DNA of 64,000 nt, from positions 186,001 through 250,000 of the forward strand of contig NZ_ABVL01000010.1 in the NCBI RefSeq assembly GCF_000173075.1. The letters are read 5' to 3'. Position 1 is the stretch's first letter. Every line of letters begins with the position of its first letter. Shown here piece by piece: positions 53,964 to 63,180 of this stretch. Made by a program: the position numbers and the translations under genes. The notes beneath the pieces were generated by a model that saw only the letters and a program-made list of their open reading frames with translations, was not told the origin of the DNA and did not search any database. The stretch comes from Chthoniobacter flavus Ellin428 (GTDB lineage: Bacteria > Verrucomicrobiota > Verrucomicrobiia > Chthoniobacterales > Chthoniobacteraceae).

Positions 53964-55337
53964 ATGAAACGTCTCTGCTCCATCCTCGCTCTCTCTGCCG
54001 CTTTCCTCACACCTGCCCTGGCACTCGATCCGGTCGCTGACCGCATCGTGGTGCTGATCAGCGTCGATGGACTGGCGCATTATTATTTCGACGATCCGAA
54101 GGCGGAGATGCCGACCATCCGCCAACTCGCCGCCGAGGGCGCTCACGCGGACCGGATGAAGTGTTCGATGCCGACCGTCACGTGGCCGAATCACACCACG
54201 CTGGTCACCGGCGTGAATCCCGGTAAACACGGGGTGATCGGCAATAGCTACCTCGACCGTGCCAGGGGCACGATCGTCGCGCTCATTCCCGATCCGATTT
54301 TCAACAAGGATGAGATCGTGCAGACGCCCACGGTCTATGATGTTGCCAAGGCGGCGGGGTTGAAAACCGCGGGTATTATCTGGCCGGCGAGTCGCGGCGC
54401 GAAGACGCTCGACTGGACGGTTCCCGATGTCTTCACCGACGATCTCTTTCAAAAGTACGGCACGCCATCCTTGCTCACCGAGTTCAAGGCAGCCGGCATC
54501 CCGTATGAAAAGCAGGGCATGTGGTGCAAGAGCGGCGACGGCGAGAGCCGCGATCACATGTATGCGCAAATGCTCGACTTCGTCGTCCACACGCACCGGC
54601 CCAATCTCGCACTGCTGCATCTCGTGGAAGTGGATCACGTGGAGCATGCGAAAGGGCCGCAAACTCCCGAGGCGTATGCGGCGGTGAAGTTTGCCGACGA
54701 ACGAGTGCGTGAGGTGTGGGACGAACTGAAGAAGGACTATCCCGGCAAGGCCACGCTCATCGTCGCGTCCGATCATGGGTTCTTCCCGTATCAGCAGATG
54801 ATCCAGCCGAATGTGCTGCTGCGCAAAGAGGGGTTGTTGACCGCGGAGGGAACGAAGATCACCGGCGGCAAAGTACGGTCGGTCGGGCAGGGTGGGGCGA
54901 CGTTCATTTACGTGCTCGATCAGGCGAACCGCGACGCACTCATCGCCAGCCTCGCGGAGAAATTCAAGAGCGTGGAAGGCGTGCAACTCGTCATCACCCC
55001 GAAGGATTACGCGAAATACGGCATGGTCGATCCGCAGAAGAATCCGAAGATGGCTGATCTCGTTCTCTCGGCGAAGAAAGGGTACTCGTTCTCCGATTCG
55101 CTGGCCGGCGATCTCGTCGTCACGCCGAAGACGGATGACGTGAAGGGCACGCACGGCTACGACTCAAACGAGGACGGCATGCACGGGACGTTTGTCGTCT
55201 GGGGCGCGGGCATCAAGCCGGGCGCGAAACTCGGGACAATCAACAACACCGACGTCGCGCCGACGATCGCGGATTTACTCGGCTTGAAAATGCCTGAGAC
55301 TGACGGACAAGTGCTCGAAAGTATTCTGACAAAGTAA
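53964..55337 (+). CDS. secreted nucleotide pyrophosphatase/phosphodiesterase-type protein
   Basis: This is a 457-residue exported alkaline-phosphatase-superfamily enzyme with signal peptide MKRLCSILALSAAFLTPALA. The metal and nucleophile signatures of NPP enzymes are present: VVLISVDGLAHYYF, the Thr nucleophile in PTVTWPNHTTLVTG, HLVEVDHVEHA, VASDHGFFPY and GTHGYDSNEDGMHG. It would hydrolyse phosphodiester or pyrophosphate bonds in the periplasm. It heads a run of periplasmic esterase and sulfatase genes. The start at 53964 is favoured over the upstream frame because of the signal peptide. Confidence 0.88.
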   Translation: MKRLCSILALSAAFLTPALALDPVADRIVVLISVDGLAHYYFDDPKAEMPTIRQLAAEGAHADRMKCSMPTVTWPNHTTLVTGVNPGKHGVIGNSYLDRARGTIVALIPDPIFNKDEIVQTPTVYDVAKAAGLKTAGIIWPASRGAKTLDWTVPDVFTDDLFQKYGTPSLLTEFKAAGIPYEKQGMWCKSGDGESRDHMYAQMLDFVVHTHRPNLALLHLVEVDHVEHAKGPQTPEAYAAVKFADERVREVWDELKKDYPGKATLIVASDHGFFPYQQMIQPNVLLRKEGLLTAEGTKITGGKVRSVGQGGATFIYVLDQANRDALIASLAEKFKSVEGVQLVITPKDYAKYGMVDPQKNPKMADLVLSAKKGYSFSDSLAGDLVVTPKTDDVKGTHGYDSNEDGMHGTFVVWGAGIKPGAKLGTINNTDVAPTIADLLGLKMPETDGQVLESILTK

Positions 55338-55341
55338 ACCT

Positions 55342-55396
55342 GATCACGGATTACTAATTACTGATCACTCCGCACTAAGCACTAAGCACTAAAAAG
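55342..55396. repeat. TGATCA and CACTAAG simple repeats between two hydrolase genes
   Basis: CTGATCAC words occur at 55341-55348 and 55362-55369, 21 bp apart, then CACTAAG occurs three times in tandem (55374-55394). The sequence is AT-rich compared with the flanking genes and fills the gap between the phosphodiesterase and the Tat-exported phosphoesterase. It is not coding. Confidence 0.5.
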
Positions 55397-55397
55397 C

Positions 55398-56309
55398 ATG
55401 CCCCTCCACATCTCACCCATCTCCCGTCGCGAATTCCTGCGTCGCTCGCTGGTCGCGGGCGCCGGTCTGCTCACCATCCCCGCGCTCCGCGCCGCGGATT
55501 CGAAAGCGGATCCCAACCATTGGGCACTTTTGTCGGATACGCACGTGGCGGCGGATGCAACCCTGGCCCGCTTCGATGTGAACATGGCGGATCATCTTCG
55601 CAATGCGGTCGCCGGCGTGCGCGCCCTTTCCTCGCCGCCAGCGGGCGTGATCGTGAATGGCGATTGCGCCTTCAACCATGGGCTCGCCGAGGATTACGCA
55701 ACGTTCACCGGTCTTTTGCATCCGCTCTCCGAGGCGGGCCTGCCGTTGCATCTCTCGCTCGGTAATCACGACGATCGCGAAGTCTTTTGGAATGCGATCA
55801 AGGATGCGCGCCAGACCCCGCCGCCGTTGGCCAGCCGGCAGGTTTCCATCGTCGAAGCCGGCCATGCCAATTGGTTCATGCTCGATTCCCTGGATGTGAC
55901 GAACAAGACGCCGGGTGTGCTTGGTGACGAGCAGCGCGCCTGGTTGTCCAAGGCGCTTGATGCGCGGACCGACAAACCGGCACTGGTCGTGGTGCATCAC
56001 GATCCCATGCTCATCGAGGGCAAGAAGACCGGCTTGCTCGACACCGCGGAGTTGCTGGCGATCTTGAAGCCACGCTCGCACGTGAAGGCCTTGATCTTCG
56101 GCCACACGCACACCTGGCGTTTGACCGATCACGATGGCCTGCATCTCGTGAATCTCCCGGCTGTTGGTTATCCTTTCAAAAAGGAGGAAGTCACCGGCTG
56201 GGTCGATTGCCAGCTGCGCGCCGATGGAATGTCATTGGAAATGCACGCCCACGACACTACGCATCCCGAGCACGGCAAAGTGAGCCAGCTCACCTGGCGT
56301 ACGGCCTGA
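55398..56309 (+). CDS. Tat-exported calcineurin-type metallophosphoesterase
   Basis: This is a 303-residue protein with a twin-arginine signal (SRREFLRRSLVAGAGLLTIP). The phosphoesterase metal motifs are in order: LLSDTHVA, VNGDCAFN, LGNHDDR, VHHDPM and FGHTHTW. It would fold in the cytoplasm, be exported and hydrolyse phosphate esters in the periplasm. The gap to the upstream gene is a simple repeat; the two are probably cotranscribed. Convergent with the isomerase gene. Confidence 0.9.
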   Translation: MPLHISPISRREFLRRSLVAGAGLLTIPALRAADSKADPNHWALLSDTHVAADATLARFDVNMADHLRNAVAGVRALSSPPAGVIVNGDCAFNHGLAEDYATFTGLLHPLSEAGLPLHLSLGNHDDREVFWNAIKDARQTPPPLASRQVSIVEAGHANWFMLDSLDVTNKTPGVLGDEQRAWLSKALDARTDKPALVVVHHDPMLIEGKKTGLLDTAELLAILKPRSHVKALIFGHTHTWRLTDHDGLHLVNLPAVGYPFKKEEVTGWVDCQLRADGMSLEMHAHDTTHPEHGKVSQLTWRTA

Positions 56310-56342
56310 CGCAGGAGGCGGAATCAACGGAGGGACGCTGGC

Positions 56343-57293
56343 CTACGCCCGGCGCGTCAGCCCGGCTTTTTCGAGAGCCGCGGCCAAAGCGGTGTAGGAC
56401 TTGTGCGCCGCTTCTTTGGGATCATAGCCCGGTTGTTTGAAAAGCATGGAGCTGACTTCCACGACGACGTCGCCGCGATAGCCGAATTCCTGCAGCTTCT
56501 TGAAATACGTGACGTAGTCGATGGTGCCTTCGCCAGGGAGGAGGAACTTCACCTTCTCCGGCGTGCCGCCGACATCCTTCACGTGAATGAAGCGCGCGTG
56601 CGGCATGATGGCATCGAACGTCGCATCGAACGGAAGATTCTGCACTTGGAAATGGCTGTAGTCGTAAGTGAGTTGGATCGCGGGAGAATTGACCTGACTC
56701 CATAGCCACAACAGACGCTCCGGATTCTGCACGGCGCTCATCACGTGCGCCTTGATGGCGATGACGATCTTCGCTTCCTCCGCCGCTTTGGCCCAGGCGT
56801 GGAGGTGTTCCGCCATACGATCTTTCACTTGGTCCCATTCCGCCGGCTTCCCCCCGAGAACCGTCTCCAGCGGAGGCGGCGCATCCGGCGAGATGTCGTG
56901 AGCGAGTTGTCCTGCTGCCTTGATCCGGTCGAGAAATTTGGCCTGGAGCGCATCATCCGCGCCGAGGCTGAAATTCTCCATCAGGCCGGAGATGCGCAGG
57001 CCGACCGAGGCGAGGGATTCGCGGAGCTTCGCGCGGTCGGCAGTGCCGAACTGTGCGGCTGCCGTGGGATAGCCATCGAGCAAGCAGAGCTCCACGCCGT
57101 TGTAGCCAATTTGAGCGCAAGTCGTCAGCGCTTCATCGAGCGGTAACGATTTCATGCCGTACAAGGTAAAGCCGAGACCGAAGGTCGCGGTGCCTTTACT
57201 TTCAGCGCGGAGCGGAGAACCAAGTGCCGCGAGACCGAGAGTCGCGGCGGTGTGACGGAGGAACGTGCGGCGGGAGAGGGGAGAGGGAGGCAT
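56343..57293 (-). CDS. Tat-exported xylose-isomerase-like TIM barrel (sugar isomerase/epimerase)
   Basis: This is a 316-residue protein with a twin-arginine signal (LSRRTFLRHTAATLGLAALG) followed by an AP endonuclease-2/xylose isomerase-like barrel: GYNGVELCLLDG, GLRISGLMENFSLG, VIAIKAHVMS, LTYDYSHFQVQNL, HARFIHVKDVGG, LPGEGTIDYVTYF and GDVVVEVSSML. The conserved Asp/His/Glu residues suit a divalent metal site. The sugar is unknown. Such Tat-exported relatives are frequent in Planctomycetes and Verrucomicrobia. The start at 57293 gives the Tat signal. Confidence 0.85.
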   Translation of the reverse strand: MPPSPLSRRTFLRHTAATLGLAALGSPLRAESKGTATFGLGFTLYGMKSLPLDEALTTCAQIGYNGVELCLLDGYPTAAAQFGTADRAKLRESLASVGLRISGLMENFSLGADDALQAKFLDRIKAAGQLAHDISPDAPPPLETVLGGKPAEWDQVKDRMAEHLHAWAKAAEEAKIVIAIKAHVMSAVQNPERLLWLWSQVNSPAIQLTYDYSHFQVQNLPFDATFDAIMPHARFIHVKDVGGTPEKVKFLLPGEGTIDYVTYFKKLQEFGYRGDVVVEVSSMLFKQPGYDPKEAAHKSYTALAAALEKAGLTRRA

Positions 57294-57315
57294 GGGAATG
57301 ACGAATGGCGAATGA

Positions 57316-57330
57316 TCCCGCAGAGCGGGA
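57316..57330. repeat. TCCCGC/GCGGGA hairpin
   Basis: TCCCGC (57316-57321) and GCGGGA (57325-57330) form a perfect 6-bp stem with a 3-base loop between the PfpI stop codon and the isomerase start. It may terminate PfpI transcription (minus strand), but there is no T-run. Confidence 0.35.
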
Positions 57331-57370
57331 ACGAATGCGATGGGAATAGATGGCCGTAGACTTTGTGCGG

Positions 57371-57403
57371 CTCTCAACTCTCAACCCTCAACCCTCAACT
57401 TTC
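57371..57403 (-). repeat. GTTGAGGGTTGA simple repeat overlapping the PfpI stop
   Basis: On the minus strand the words GTTGAGGGTTGAGGGTTGAG run through the last codons of the PfpI gene; the TGA stop (57397-57395) is part of the first word. The same words lie after the LysM gene (7053) and within the 3' end of prfB, in the same orientation relative to the gene. Confidence 0.6.
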
Positions 57404-57994
57404 CTTGAGCATCCTCATAAACTCACGCATCAGCGGCGCGTTATCATGCCACGTGCGGGCGCTAACGAGGTTGCCGTCGACGACGTGATCGCGGTTGACG
57501 TATTTCGCGCCGCCTTGCTCAACGTCGAGTTGGCACTTGGCCACGGTGGTCAGCGTGCGACCCTGGATGACACCGGCAGCCGTCAGGATCTCGATGCCAT
57601 GGCAGACCATGGCGACGGGCTTGCTCTTCTCGAAGAAGTGACGGGTGATGCGGAGGAGGTCCTTGTCGTAGCGCAGATACTCGGGCGCCCGTCCGCCGGA
57701 GACGAAGAGCCCCGCGTATTCTTCGGGCTTCACGTTCTTGAAGGCCACGGTTGCGCGCACGTGGTAGGCCGCGCTTTCGCGGGTGATGTCCCACTTTGGC
57801 TCGTCCTTGGCCTGCGGCGGAATCTCGTGCAGCACGCCATGATAGAGCCGCGCCTCGGGGCCGGCGACGACCGCTTCAAAGCCGTCCTCCGCGAGACGGA
57901 AAATCGGGTAAAGGGTGTCCATCACTTCCGTGGCATCGCCGATCGGGATGAGGACTTTCCTGGGCTTGGGGGAACGGTTGGATTTCTGGGCCAT
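57395..57994 (-). CDS. DJ-1/PfpI family protein
   Basis: This is a 199-residue protein of the class I glutamine amidotransferase-like superfamily. It has the PfpI pattern: VLIPIGDATEVMD, YAGLFVSGGRAPEYL and the nucleophile elbow MVCHGIEILTAAGV, plus NRDHVVDGNLVSAR toward the end. Members act as glyoxalases, deglycases or peptidase-like stress proteins; the exact activity cannot be told. It is cytoplasmic. The stop codon comes from a simple repeat, so the natural C-terminus may be a little different. Start at ATG 57994. Confidence 0.88.
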   Translation of the reverse strand: MAQKSNRSPKPRKVLIPIGDATEVMDTLYPIFRLAEDGFEAVVAGPEARLYHGVLHEIPPQAKDEPKWDITRESAAYHVRATVAFKNVKPEEYAGLFVSGGRAPEYLRYDKDLLRITRHFFEKSKPVAMVCHGIEILTAAGVIQGRTLTTVAKCQLDVEQGGAKYVNRDHVVDGNLVSARTWHDNAPLMREFMRMLKES

Positions 57995-58143
57995 TGGTGA
58001 GTGTTAGCATGGGCCGGCACCGAACGGAAATTTTTAACTGAAAACACGTATGCGAAATTTGTCCGCGCCATTTTCCAAAGTCCGCGGTTCAAAGCTTCTA
58101 AGCCGATCGCTACAAAGTCATTGTCCCATCGCCCCACATCGTC

Positions 58144-59738
58144 ATGAAACGTCTGCTCCTCGCCGGTCTTGTCCTATTTGCCGCCTGCCACGCTTTCGCC
58201 GCTGCGGAACGCTGGAATATCCTCTTCATTTTCGCCGACGACTGGGGCCGCTACGCGAGCTGCTACAAGGGACTCGATGGCCGGCCCACGCTAAATGACG
58301 TGGTGCAGACGCCGAATATCGACCGCGTGGCGCGCGATGGCGTCATTTTCAAAAACGCCTTCGTCAATGCGCCGAGTTGCACGCCGTGCCGAAGTTCGCT
58401 GCTTTCCGGGAGATATTTTTTCAACTGCAACCGCGGGGCGATTCTGCAGGGTGCGATATGGGACAGTTCGATCCCGTCGTTTCCGCTGATGTTGCACGAT
58501 GCCGGTTACCAGATCGGCAAGAGCTACAAGGTGTGGAGTCCCGGCAAGCCCGTGGACGCGCCGATCGGCGGACAACAATACGCCTACGAAAAGTCCGGTC
58601 GCTTGCCGAACCGCTTTTCCATGAATGTGACCAAGATGGTGGCCGGCGGAATGACCGTGGAGGCCGCACGTGAGAAGATTCTCGATCAAGTGCGAGGCAA
58701 CTTTAAGGCGTTCCTGGCCGATCAGAAACCTGATCATCCGTGGCTGTATTTCTTCGGGCCGACGACACGCATCGCCCGTGGGAAAAAGGTTCGGGGAAGA
58801 AACTGTGGGGCCTCGAGCCCGATTCGGTGAAGGACAAGATGCCGAAGTTTCTCCCTGATGTGCCCGAAGTGCGCGAAGATGTGGTGGATAATCTCGGCGA
58901 AGCACAAGCGGTGGACGCTTATGTCGGTGTGCTGATGAAGATGCTCGAAGAGACGGGGCAACTCGACCACACCCTCGTCGTCATTAGCGGCGATCACGGC
59001 ATGGGCGGGATGCCGGGTGCGAAGTGCAATCTTTACGATTTCGGACTCAGCGTGGCCATGGTTGCGCGGGTGCCGGGGGGTAAGGGCGGCCGGGTGGTGG
59101 ATGATTTCGTGAGCCTGCCTGATCTCGCGCCGACGTTCATGGAAGTGGGAGGCGTCACCCCGCCCGCGGGCCTGTATGGGCGCAGCATGAAGAAGCAATT
59201 GCAGTCGGACCAAGGCGGGCAGATTGACCCGGAACGCACGTGGGTGATCGGTGGGCGCGAGCGTCACGTGGCCACCGCGCGCGAAGATAATCTGCCCTAC
59301 CCGATGCGTTGCCTGCGCACGCCCAAGTTTCTCTACATCCGCAATTTCGCGCCGGATCGCTGGCCGATGGGCGCGCCGTATTCGGCCACGGCCACCGGAG
59401 GGCCGTCCGCGGAGGAGTTGGAGAAGAATACTTTCATCGCCTATCCGGATATGGACGCCAGCCCGACGAAAGCGTGGCTCATTCTCCACCAGAACGATCC
59501 CGCGTGGAAATGGCACTTCGATCGCGCCTTCGGCAAACGGCCGGCGGAGGAGCTTTACGATCTGCAGAAGGATCCGGACGAGACGAAGAATGTCGCAGAC
59601 GATCCCGCGTATGCCACGCGGAAGGATCAGCTCTCGAAGGAGTTGATGGGCAAGCTCACCGATGCCGCTGATCCGCGCGTCACCGGCGATGGCCTGACCT
59701 TCGATCGTCCGCCGTTCACCGATCCCGTGACTGATTAA
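58144..59738 (+). CDS. secreted sulfatase (formylglycine type), frameshifted
   Basis: Two overlapping frames form one sulfatase of about 531 residues. The first has signal peptide MKRLLLAGLVLFAACHAFA, the metal site IFADDWGRY, and the modification motif SCTPCRSSLLSG, with Cys79 as the formylglycine precursor. It breaks at FFGPTT near 58774-58776, where one added base restores FGPTTTHRPWEKGSGKKLWG in the other frame. That frame continues through VVISGDHGMGG and KCNLYDFGLSVAMVARVPGG to the C-terminus. It would remove sulfate esters from polysaccharides. It is 16 bp before the next sulfatase. The lesion may be a sequencing indel. Confidence 0.82.
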
Positions 59739-59754
59739 CCCCCCGCCGATTTTT

Positions 59755-61152
59755 ATGAAAACGTTCCTCCCTCTCCTTTGCGCAGCGTTGCTGCCCTTCG
59801 TGGGGCGCGCCGCAGACGCCTCGCCCGCCAAGCCCAACGTCATCTTCTTTCTGGTCGATGATCTGGGCGCGACCGATCTCAGTTGTTTCGGCAGTTCATT
59901 TTACCAGACGCCGAATATCGACCGTCTCGCGCAGGACGGGCTCAAGTTCACTCACGCCTACTCGGCCTGCACGGTGTGTTCCCCGACACGCGCGTCGATC
60001 ATCTCGGGACGATACCCGGCGGAATTGCATCTCACCGATTGGATCGCCGGTCACAAACGCCCGAAAGCCAAACTGCGCATCCCGGATTGGACGCAGCATC
60101 TCACCCACGACGTGTCGACATTGCCCCAGGCGATGCACGCCGCCGGTTACACGACGTGCGCCATCGGCAAATGGCACCTCGGCGAGGATGGGCCGGAGAA
60201 GTACGGCTTCGACGTCGCTATCGCCGACAACGGGAAGGGCCAGCCGGCGACTTACTTCTCGCCCTACAAGAACCCGCACCTTTCCGATGGCCCGCCTGGC
60301 GAATTTCTGAGTGACCGCTTGACCACCGAGGCGGAAAAATTCATCGAGCAAAACAAGGAGCATCCGTTCTTCCTCTACTTCGCGCATTACGCCGTGCACA
60401 CGCCGCTGATGGGCAAGCCCGCCGTCATCGCAAAGTATAAGGAGCACGTTTCACCGAATGATCCGCAACACAATCCCGTCTACGCTTCGCTGATCGAAAG
60501 CGTGGACGACAGCCTCGGACACCTGCGCGCGAAGCTCGACGAACTCAAGCTCTCCGACAAGACGATCATCATTTTCACCTCGGACAACGGCGGGCTGATC
60601 CTCAATCAGGTTACCTCGAATCTCGGGATGCGTGCCGGGAAGGGATCGGCTTATGAGGGCGGGGTGCGCGTGCCGGCGATCGCCTTCGTGCCGGGTGTGA
60701 CGCAGGCCGGGACGGTGGCCACCACGCCGGTGATCTCGATGGATTGGACCGCGACGATGCTCGATCTCGCCGGTGCGAAGCCGCTCGATCAGCAGCGCGG
60801 AGTCAGCCTCGCGCCGGTGTTGCACGGCGGGCAGATTTCGCTACGTGCGTTGTTCTGGCATTATCCGCACTACCATCCCGGCGGCGCGACACCCTACTGC
60901 GCGATGCTGGAGGACAATTGGCGGCTGGTGGAGTTCTTCGAGGACAATCACGTGGAGCTGTATCACTTGAGCGACGACCCGGAGGAGAAGCACGACCTCG
61001 CGGCGTCGCAGTCGGCCAAGGCCGAGGAATTGAAAGCCAGGCTGCACGCCTGGCGGGAAACGATGCACGCGCAATTGCCGACCCCGAATCCGGATTACGA
61101 TCCGGCTCACGCGAACGACGGTCCGAAGAAAAAGGCCCCGCCGGAGCAGTAG
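59755..61152 (+). CDS. secreted sulfatase (formylglycine type)
   Basis: This is a 465-residue arylsulfatase-type enzyme with signal peptide (MKTFLPLLCAALLPFVGRAADA). The metal site is in FFLVDDLGATDLSCFG; the CxPxR motif reads CSPTRASIISGRYP with Cys75 as the formylglycine precursor; further motifs are TTCAIGKWHLGEDG and IFTSDNGGL. A C-terminal domain with YHLSDDPEEKHDLA is usual for the family. It is intact, unlike the preceding sulfatase, and the two are likely cotranscribed. Formylglycine-generating enzyme is not in this window. Confidence 0.92.
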   Translation: MKTFLPLLCAALLPFVGRAADASPAKPNVIFFLVDDLGATDLSCFGSSFYQTPNIDRLAQDGLKFTHAYSACTVCSPTRASIISGRYPAELHLTDWIAGHKRPKAKLRIPDWTQHLTHDVSTLPQAMHAAGYTTCAIGKWHLGEDGPEKYGFDVAIADNGKGQPATYFSPYKNPHLSDGPPGEFLSDRLTTEAEKFIEQNKEHPFFLYFAHYAVHTPLMGKPAVIAKYKEHVSPNDPQHNPVYASLIESVDDSLGHLRAKLDELKLSDKTIIIFTSDNGGLILNQVTSNLGMRAGKGSAYEGGVRVPAIAFVPGVTQAGTVATTPVISMDWTATMLDLAGAKPLDQQRGVSLAPVLHGGQISLRALFWHYPHYHPGGATPYCAMLEDNWRLVEFFEDNHVELYHLSDDPEEKHDLAASQSAKAEELKARLHAWRETMHAQLPTPNPDYDPAHANDGPKKKAPPEQ

Positions 61153-61206
61153 ACGGCGGGCCACGGTCGCAGTCGCGGCGGTCTTTTGGAGGACGCGTTT
61201 CCCCAG

Positions 61207-61449
61207 GGGTCATCCTGAGCGGAGCGCTCGTGGGCCAGTGGGGAGCGCGCAGTCGAAGGATCCGGCCGCTTTACCGGCGATCCTCGCTGGTTGTTCGGCC
61301 GGTTTGCGCAGAGGTCCCACGGGCGTCTGGCTGGTTATCGGCTGGCTTCGTTCAACAGTCCCACAGGCGTATTTCTGGTTGTTCGGCCGGGTTCTTCGAC
61401 TGCGTGCCCCGCCGCCTTCGCCCTCGGGGCACTTCGCTCAGAATGACCC
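61207..61449. repeat. 243-bp inverted-repeat element, second GTCATCCTGAGCG copy
   Basis: The ends, 61207-61226 and 61430-61449, are inverted copies at 17 of 20 positions and start with the same GTCATCCTGAGCG word as the element at 43708. A second inner pair, AGTCGAAGGATCCGGCC (61251-61267) and its partner 61385-61401, matches at 15 of 17. Inside are direct copies of CTGGTTGTTCGGCCGG (61287-61302, 61375-61390) with a degenerate third copy between them. It fills the 389-bp gap between the sulfatase and the DUF1080-like gene, which has no gene. Confidence 0.75.
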
Positions 61450-61541
61450 GCGGGGATGAGGCGCCTAGGGATGTTGCATCTTCACTATCATAACGCCGGC
61501 TCGCGCAACTTTTACCGGCGGGCAATGTTTCACGGGGACTT

Positions 61542-62255
61542 ATGTTTCCCCTCGCGATTTCCCGCCGTGCCTGCCTCCAACTTTGTGCTGCCTTGGCCGC
61601 TGGTTCCCTCGGTTTCACCGTGCGTGCCGCTGATGCTCCCGTCGAACCGAAGACGCTCCTCGCCGAGCGCGGCAAGCTGCTCCTTAGCGATGATCTCAAT
61701 GCTGCCCCGGCGAAGGAATGGCGCATCGCCAAGGGCAAATGGGAAGCGGTCGATGGCGCCTGGCATGGTGAGGAACTGCCCTCGGACATGCACCCGGCAG
61801 TCGTTCGGCATCAGTTGAAATTCCAGAACGCCATCTTCCAATATTCCTTCAAGCTCGATGGTGCGAAGCAGACGACGCTGAGCATCAACGATCAAAAGGA
61901 GCACGTCTGCCGGGTCTTGCTTCGCCCGAATGGTTTCACCGTGCAAAAGGACGATCACGATCACGACGGCCCGGACAAAGCGGTCGTTTTCAAGAGCGTT
62001 ACCACGCCGATCAAGCCCGGCGAATGGCACACCTTGGTCGTCGAGATTCTCGGTCAGGAAATGCTGGCCAGCCTCGACGGCGACAAAGTCGGCTTTGGCG
62101 CGCACGAGTTGATCGGCACGGAAAAGTTCAACTTCGGTTTCACTATCAACGGCGCGTCGGCGTCCTTCAAAAACCTGCGCGTCTGGGAAGCGTTGCCAAA
62201 TAAAGATTGGGCGGAGACGAAGGCGAAGCTGGCCACGGCAGAGCCCGCAAAATAG
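61542..62255 (+). CDS. DUF1080-like secreted protein
   Basis: This is a 237-residue protein with a Tat-like signal (ISRRACLQLCAALAAGSLGF). The body matches concanavalin-like DUF1080/LamG-type domains: LSDDLNAAPAKEWRIAKGKW, EAVDGAWHGEEL, GEWHTLVVEILGQEMLASLDG and the closing SFKNLRVWEA. These bind or hydrolyse carbohydrates in PVC bacteria. The exact role is unknown. Convergent with the cupin gene, with only 3 bp between the stops. Confidence 0.78.
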   Translation: MFPLAISRRACLQLCAALAAGSLGFTVRAADAPVEPKTLLAERGKLLLSDDLNAAPAKEWRIAKGKWEAVDGAWHGEELPSDMHPAVVRHQLKFQNAIFQYSFKLDGAKQTTLSINDQKEHVCRVLLRPNGFTVQKDDHDHDGPDKAVVFKSVTTPIKPGEWHTLVVEILGQEMLASLDGDKVGFGAHELIGTEKFNFGFTINGASASFKNLRVWEALPNKDWAETKAKLATAEPAK

Positions 62256-62258
62256 CGG

Positions 62259-62648
62259 TCACTGCATATTTCCCAGGATCGACGAATCCACTTCCGTCAG
62301 CCGATCCGGCGAGTCGAAGGAGATCACGACCTCGGCGTCGATGCTGCCGAGCGCCCGTGCTTGATGCCACACGCCCTTGGGGATGCAAATCGTGTCCCCG
62401 GGATCGAGTACGCAGCGCTTGTCGTCCTGGATGTGCTCCAGTCGGCCCGCGATCACGTGCAACACCTCGTCACAGTTGGGATGCCGGTGGCGCGGGTTCT
62501 CCATGCCGGCGCGGATCATCGCGCGACCCACGCTCATCTTCGTCGAATTGCCGATCGCACCTGAAGCCGTCCAGACCAGACGTCCCCACGCGGTATCCAA
62601 CACTTCGCCATCGGTGGCCCGGCACAATGTCTTGAATTCCTCACTCAT
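62259..62648 (-). CDS. small cupin-domain protein
   Basis: This is a 129-residue single-domain cupin. The metal-binding motifs are HRHPNCDEVLHVIAGRLEH (motif 1; His, His, Glu, His) and DPGDTICIPKGVWHQARAL (motif 2; His). Small cupins act as isomerases, oxygenases or sensors, and no more can be said here. It is cytoplasmic. Upstream is a 133-bp gap shared with the divergent CopC gene. Confidence 0.85.
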   Translation of the reverse strand: MSEEFKTLCRATDGEVLDTAWGRLVWTASGAIGNSTKMSVGRAMIRAGMENPRHRHPNCDEVLHVIAGRLEHIQDDKRCVLDPGDTICIPKGVWHQARALGSIDAEVVISFDSPDRLTEVDSSILGNMQ

Positions 62649-62781
62649 GATCTGCTCCTAACACAAAAGCGAAAAGCGATTCAATCGTCGTGCGCAGCGG
62701 CCTGAGTCCGGGCCGACAAGATGAGGGCGAATGTAGCGAAAAACGTTTCGTCATCCGCGATTTGTCATTATTCCTCGGCGT

Positions 62782-63168
62782 ATGCGCATTCTCCGCATCG
62801 TATTCTTCACCCTCACTCTCGTTTTGCTCAGCGCGCCCGGCGCCTGGGCGCATGCGCGTCTCGTCCGCGCGGAACCGAAATCCGGCGCGGAAGTCGCCAA
62901 GGCTCCGAATCAGGTCGAGCTTTGGTTCAACGAGCTCCTCGAGGAGGGCTTCAATACCGTCACCGTCTTCCCCGTCGCCGATCTTGCGGCGGAAAAGAAG
63001 ACCAATTTCGTGAAGGGCAAACCGGTGGTCGACCCGCGCGACCACACGCATCTCACCATCCAACTCGCGCCCTTGCGCCCCGGGGAATACATCATCGAAT
63101 GGCGCGTGCTTTCGCGCGATGGCCATAGCGCGCCAGGCCGTTCGAAGTTCACCGTCCGCGCCTCGTAG
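62782..63168 (+). CDS. CopC-type periplasmic copper-binding protein
   Basis: This is a 128-residue protein with signal peptide ending PGAWA and a mature N-terminus HARLVRAEPKSG, giving the His brace of the CopC copper(II) site. The C-terminal DGHS in WRVLSRDGHSAPGRSKF supplies the other ligands. It would carry copper in the periplasm and work with the CopD membrane protein encoded 12 bp downstream. Confidence 0.9.
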   Translation: MRILRIVFFTLTLVLLSAPGAWAHARLVRAEPKSGAEVAKAPNQVELWFNELLEEGFNTVTVFPVADLAAEKKTNFVKGKPVVDPRDHTHLTIQLAPLRPGEYIIEWRVLSRDGHSAPGRSKFTVRAS

Positions 63169-63180
63169 GATTTTCGGTCG

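Noticed and set aside
55374..55394. CACTAAG tandem units as an origin or iteron site
   Set aside because: There are only three 7-bp copies and no replication genes nearby.
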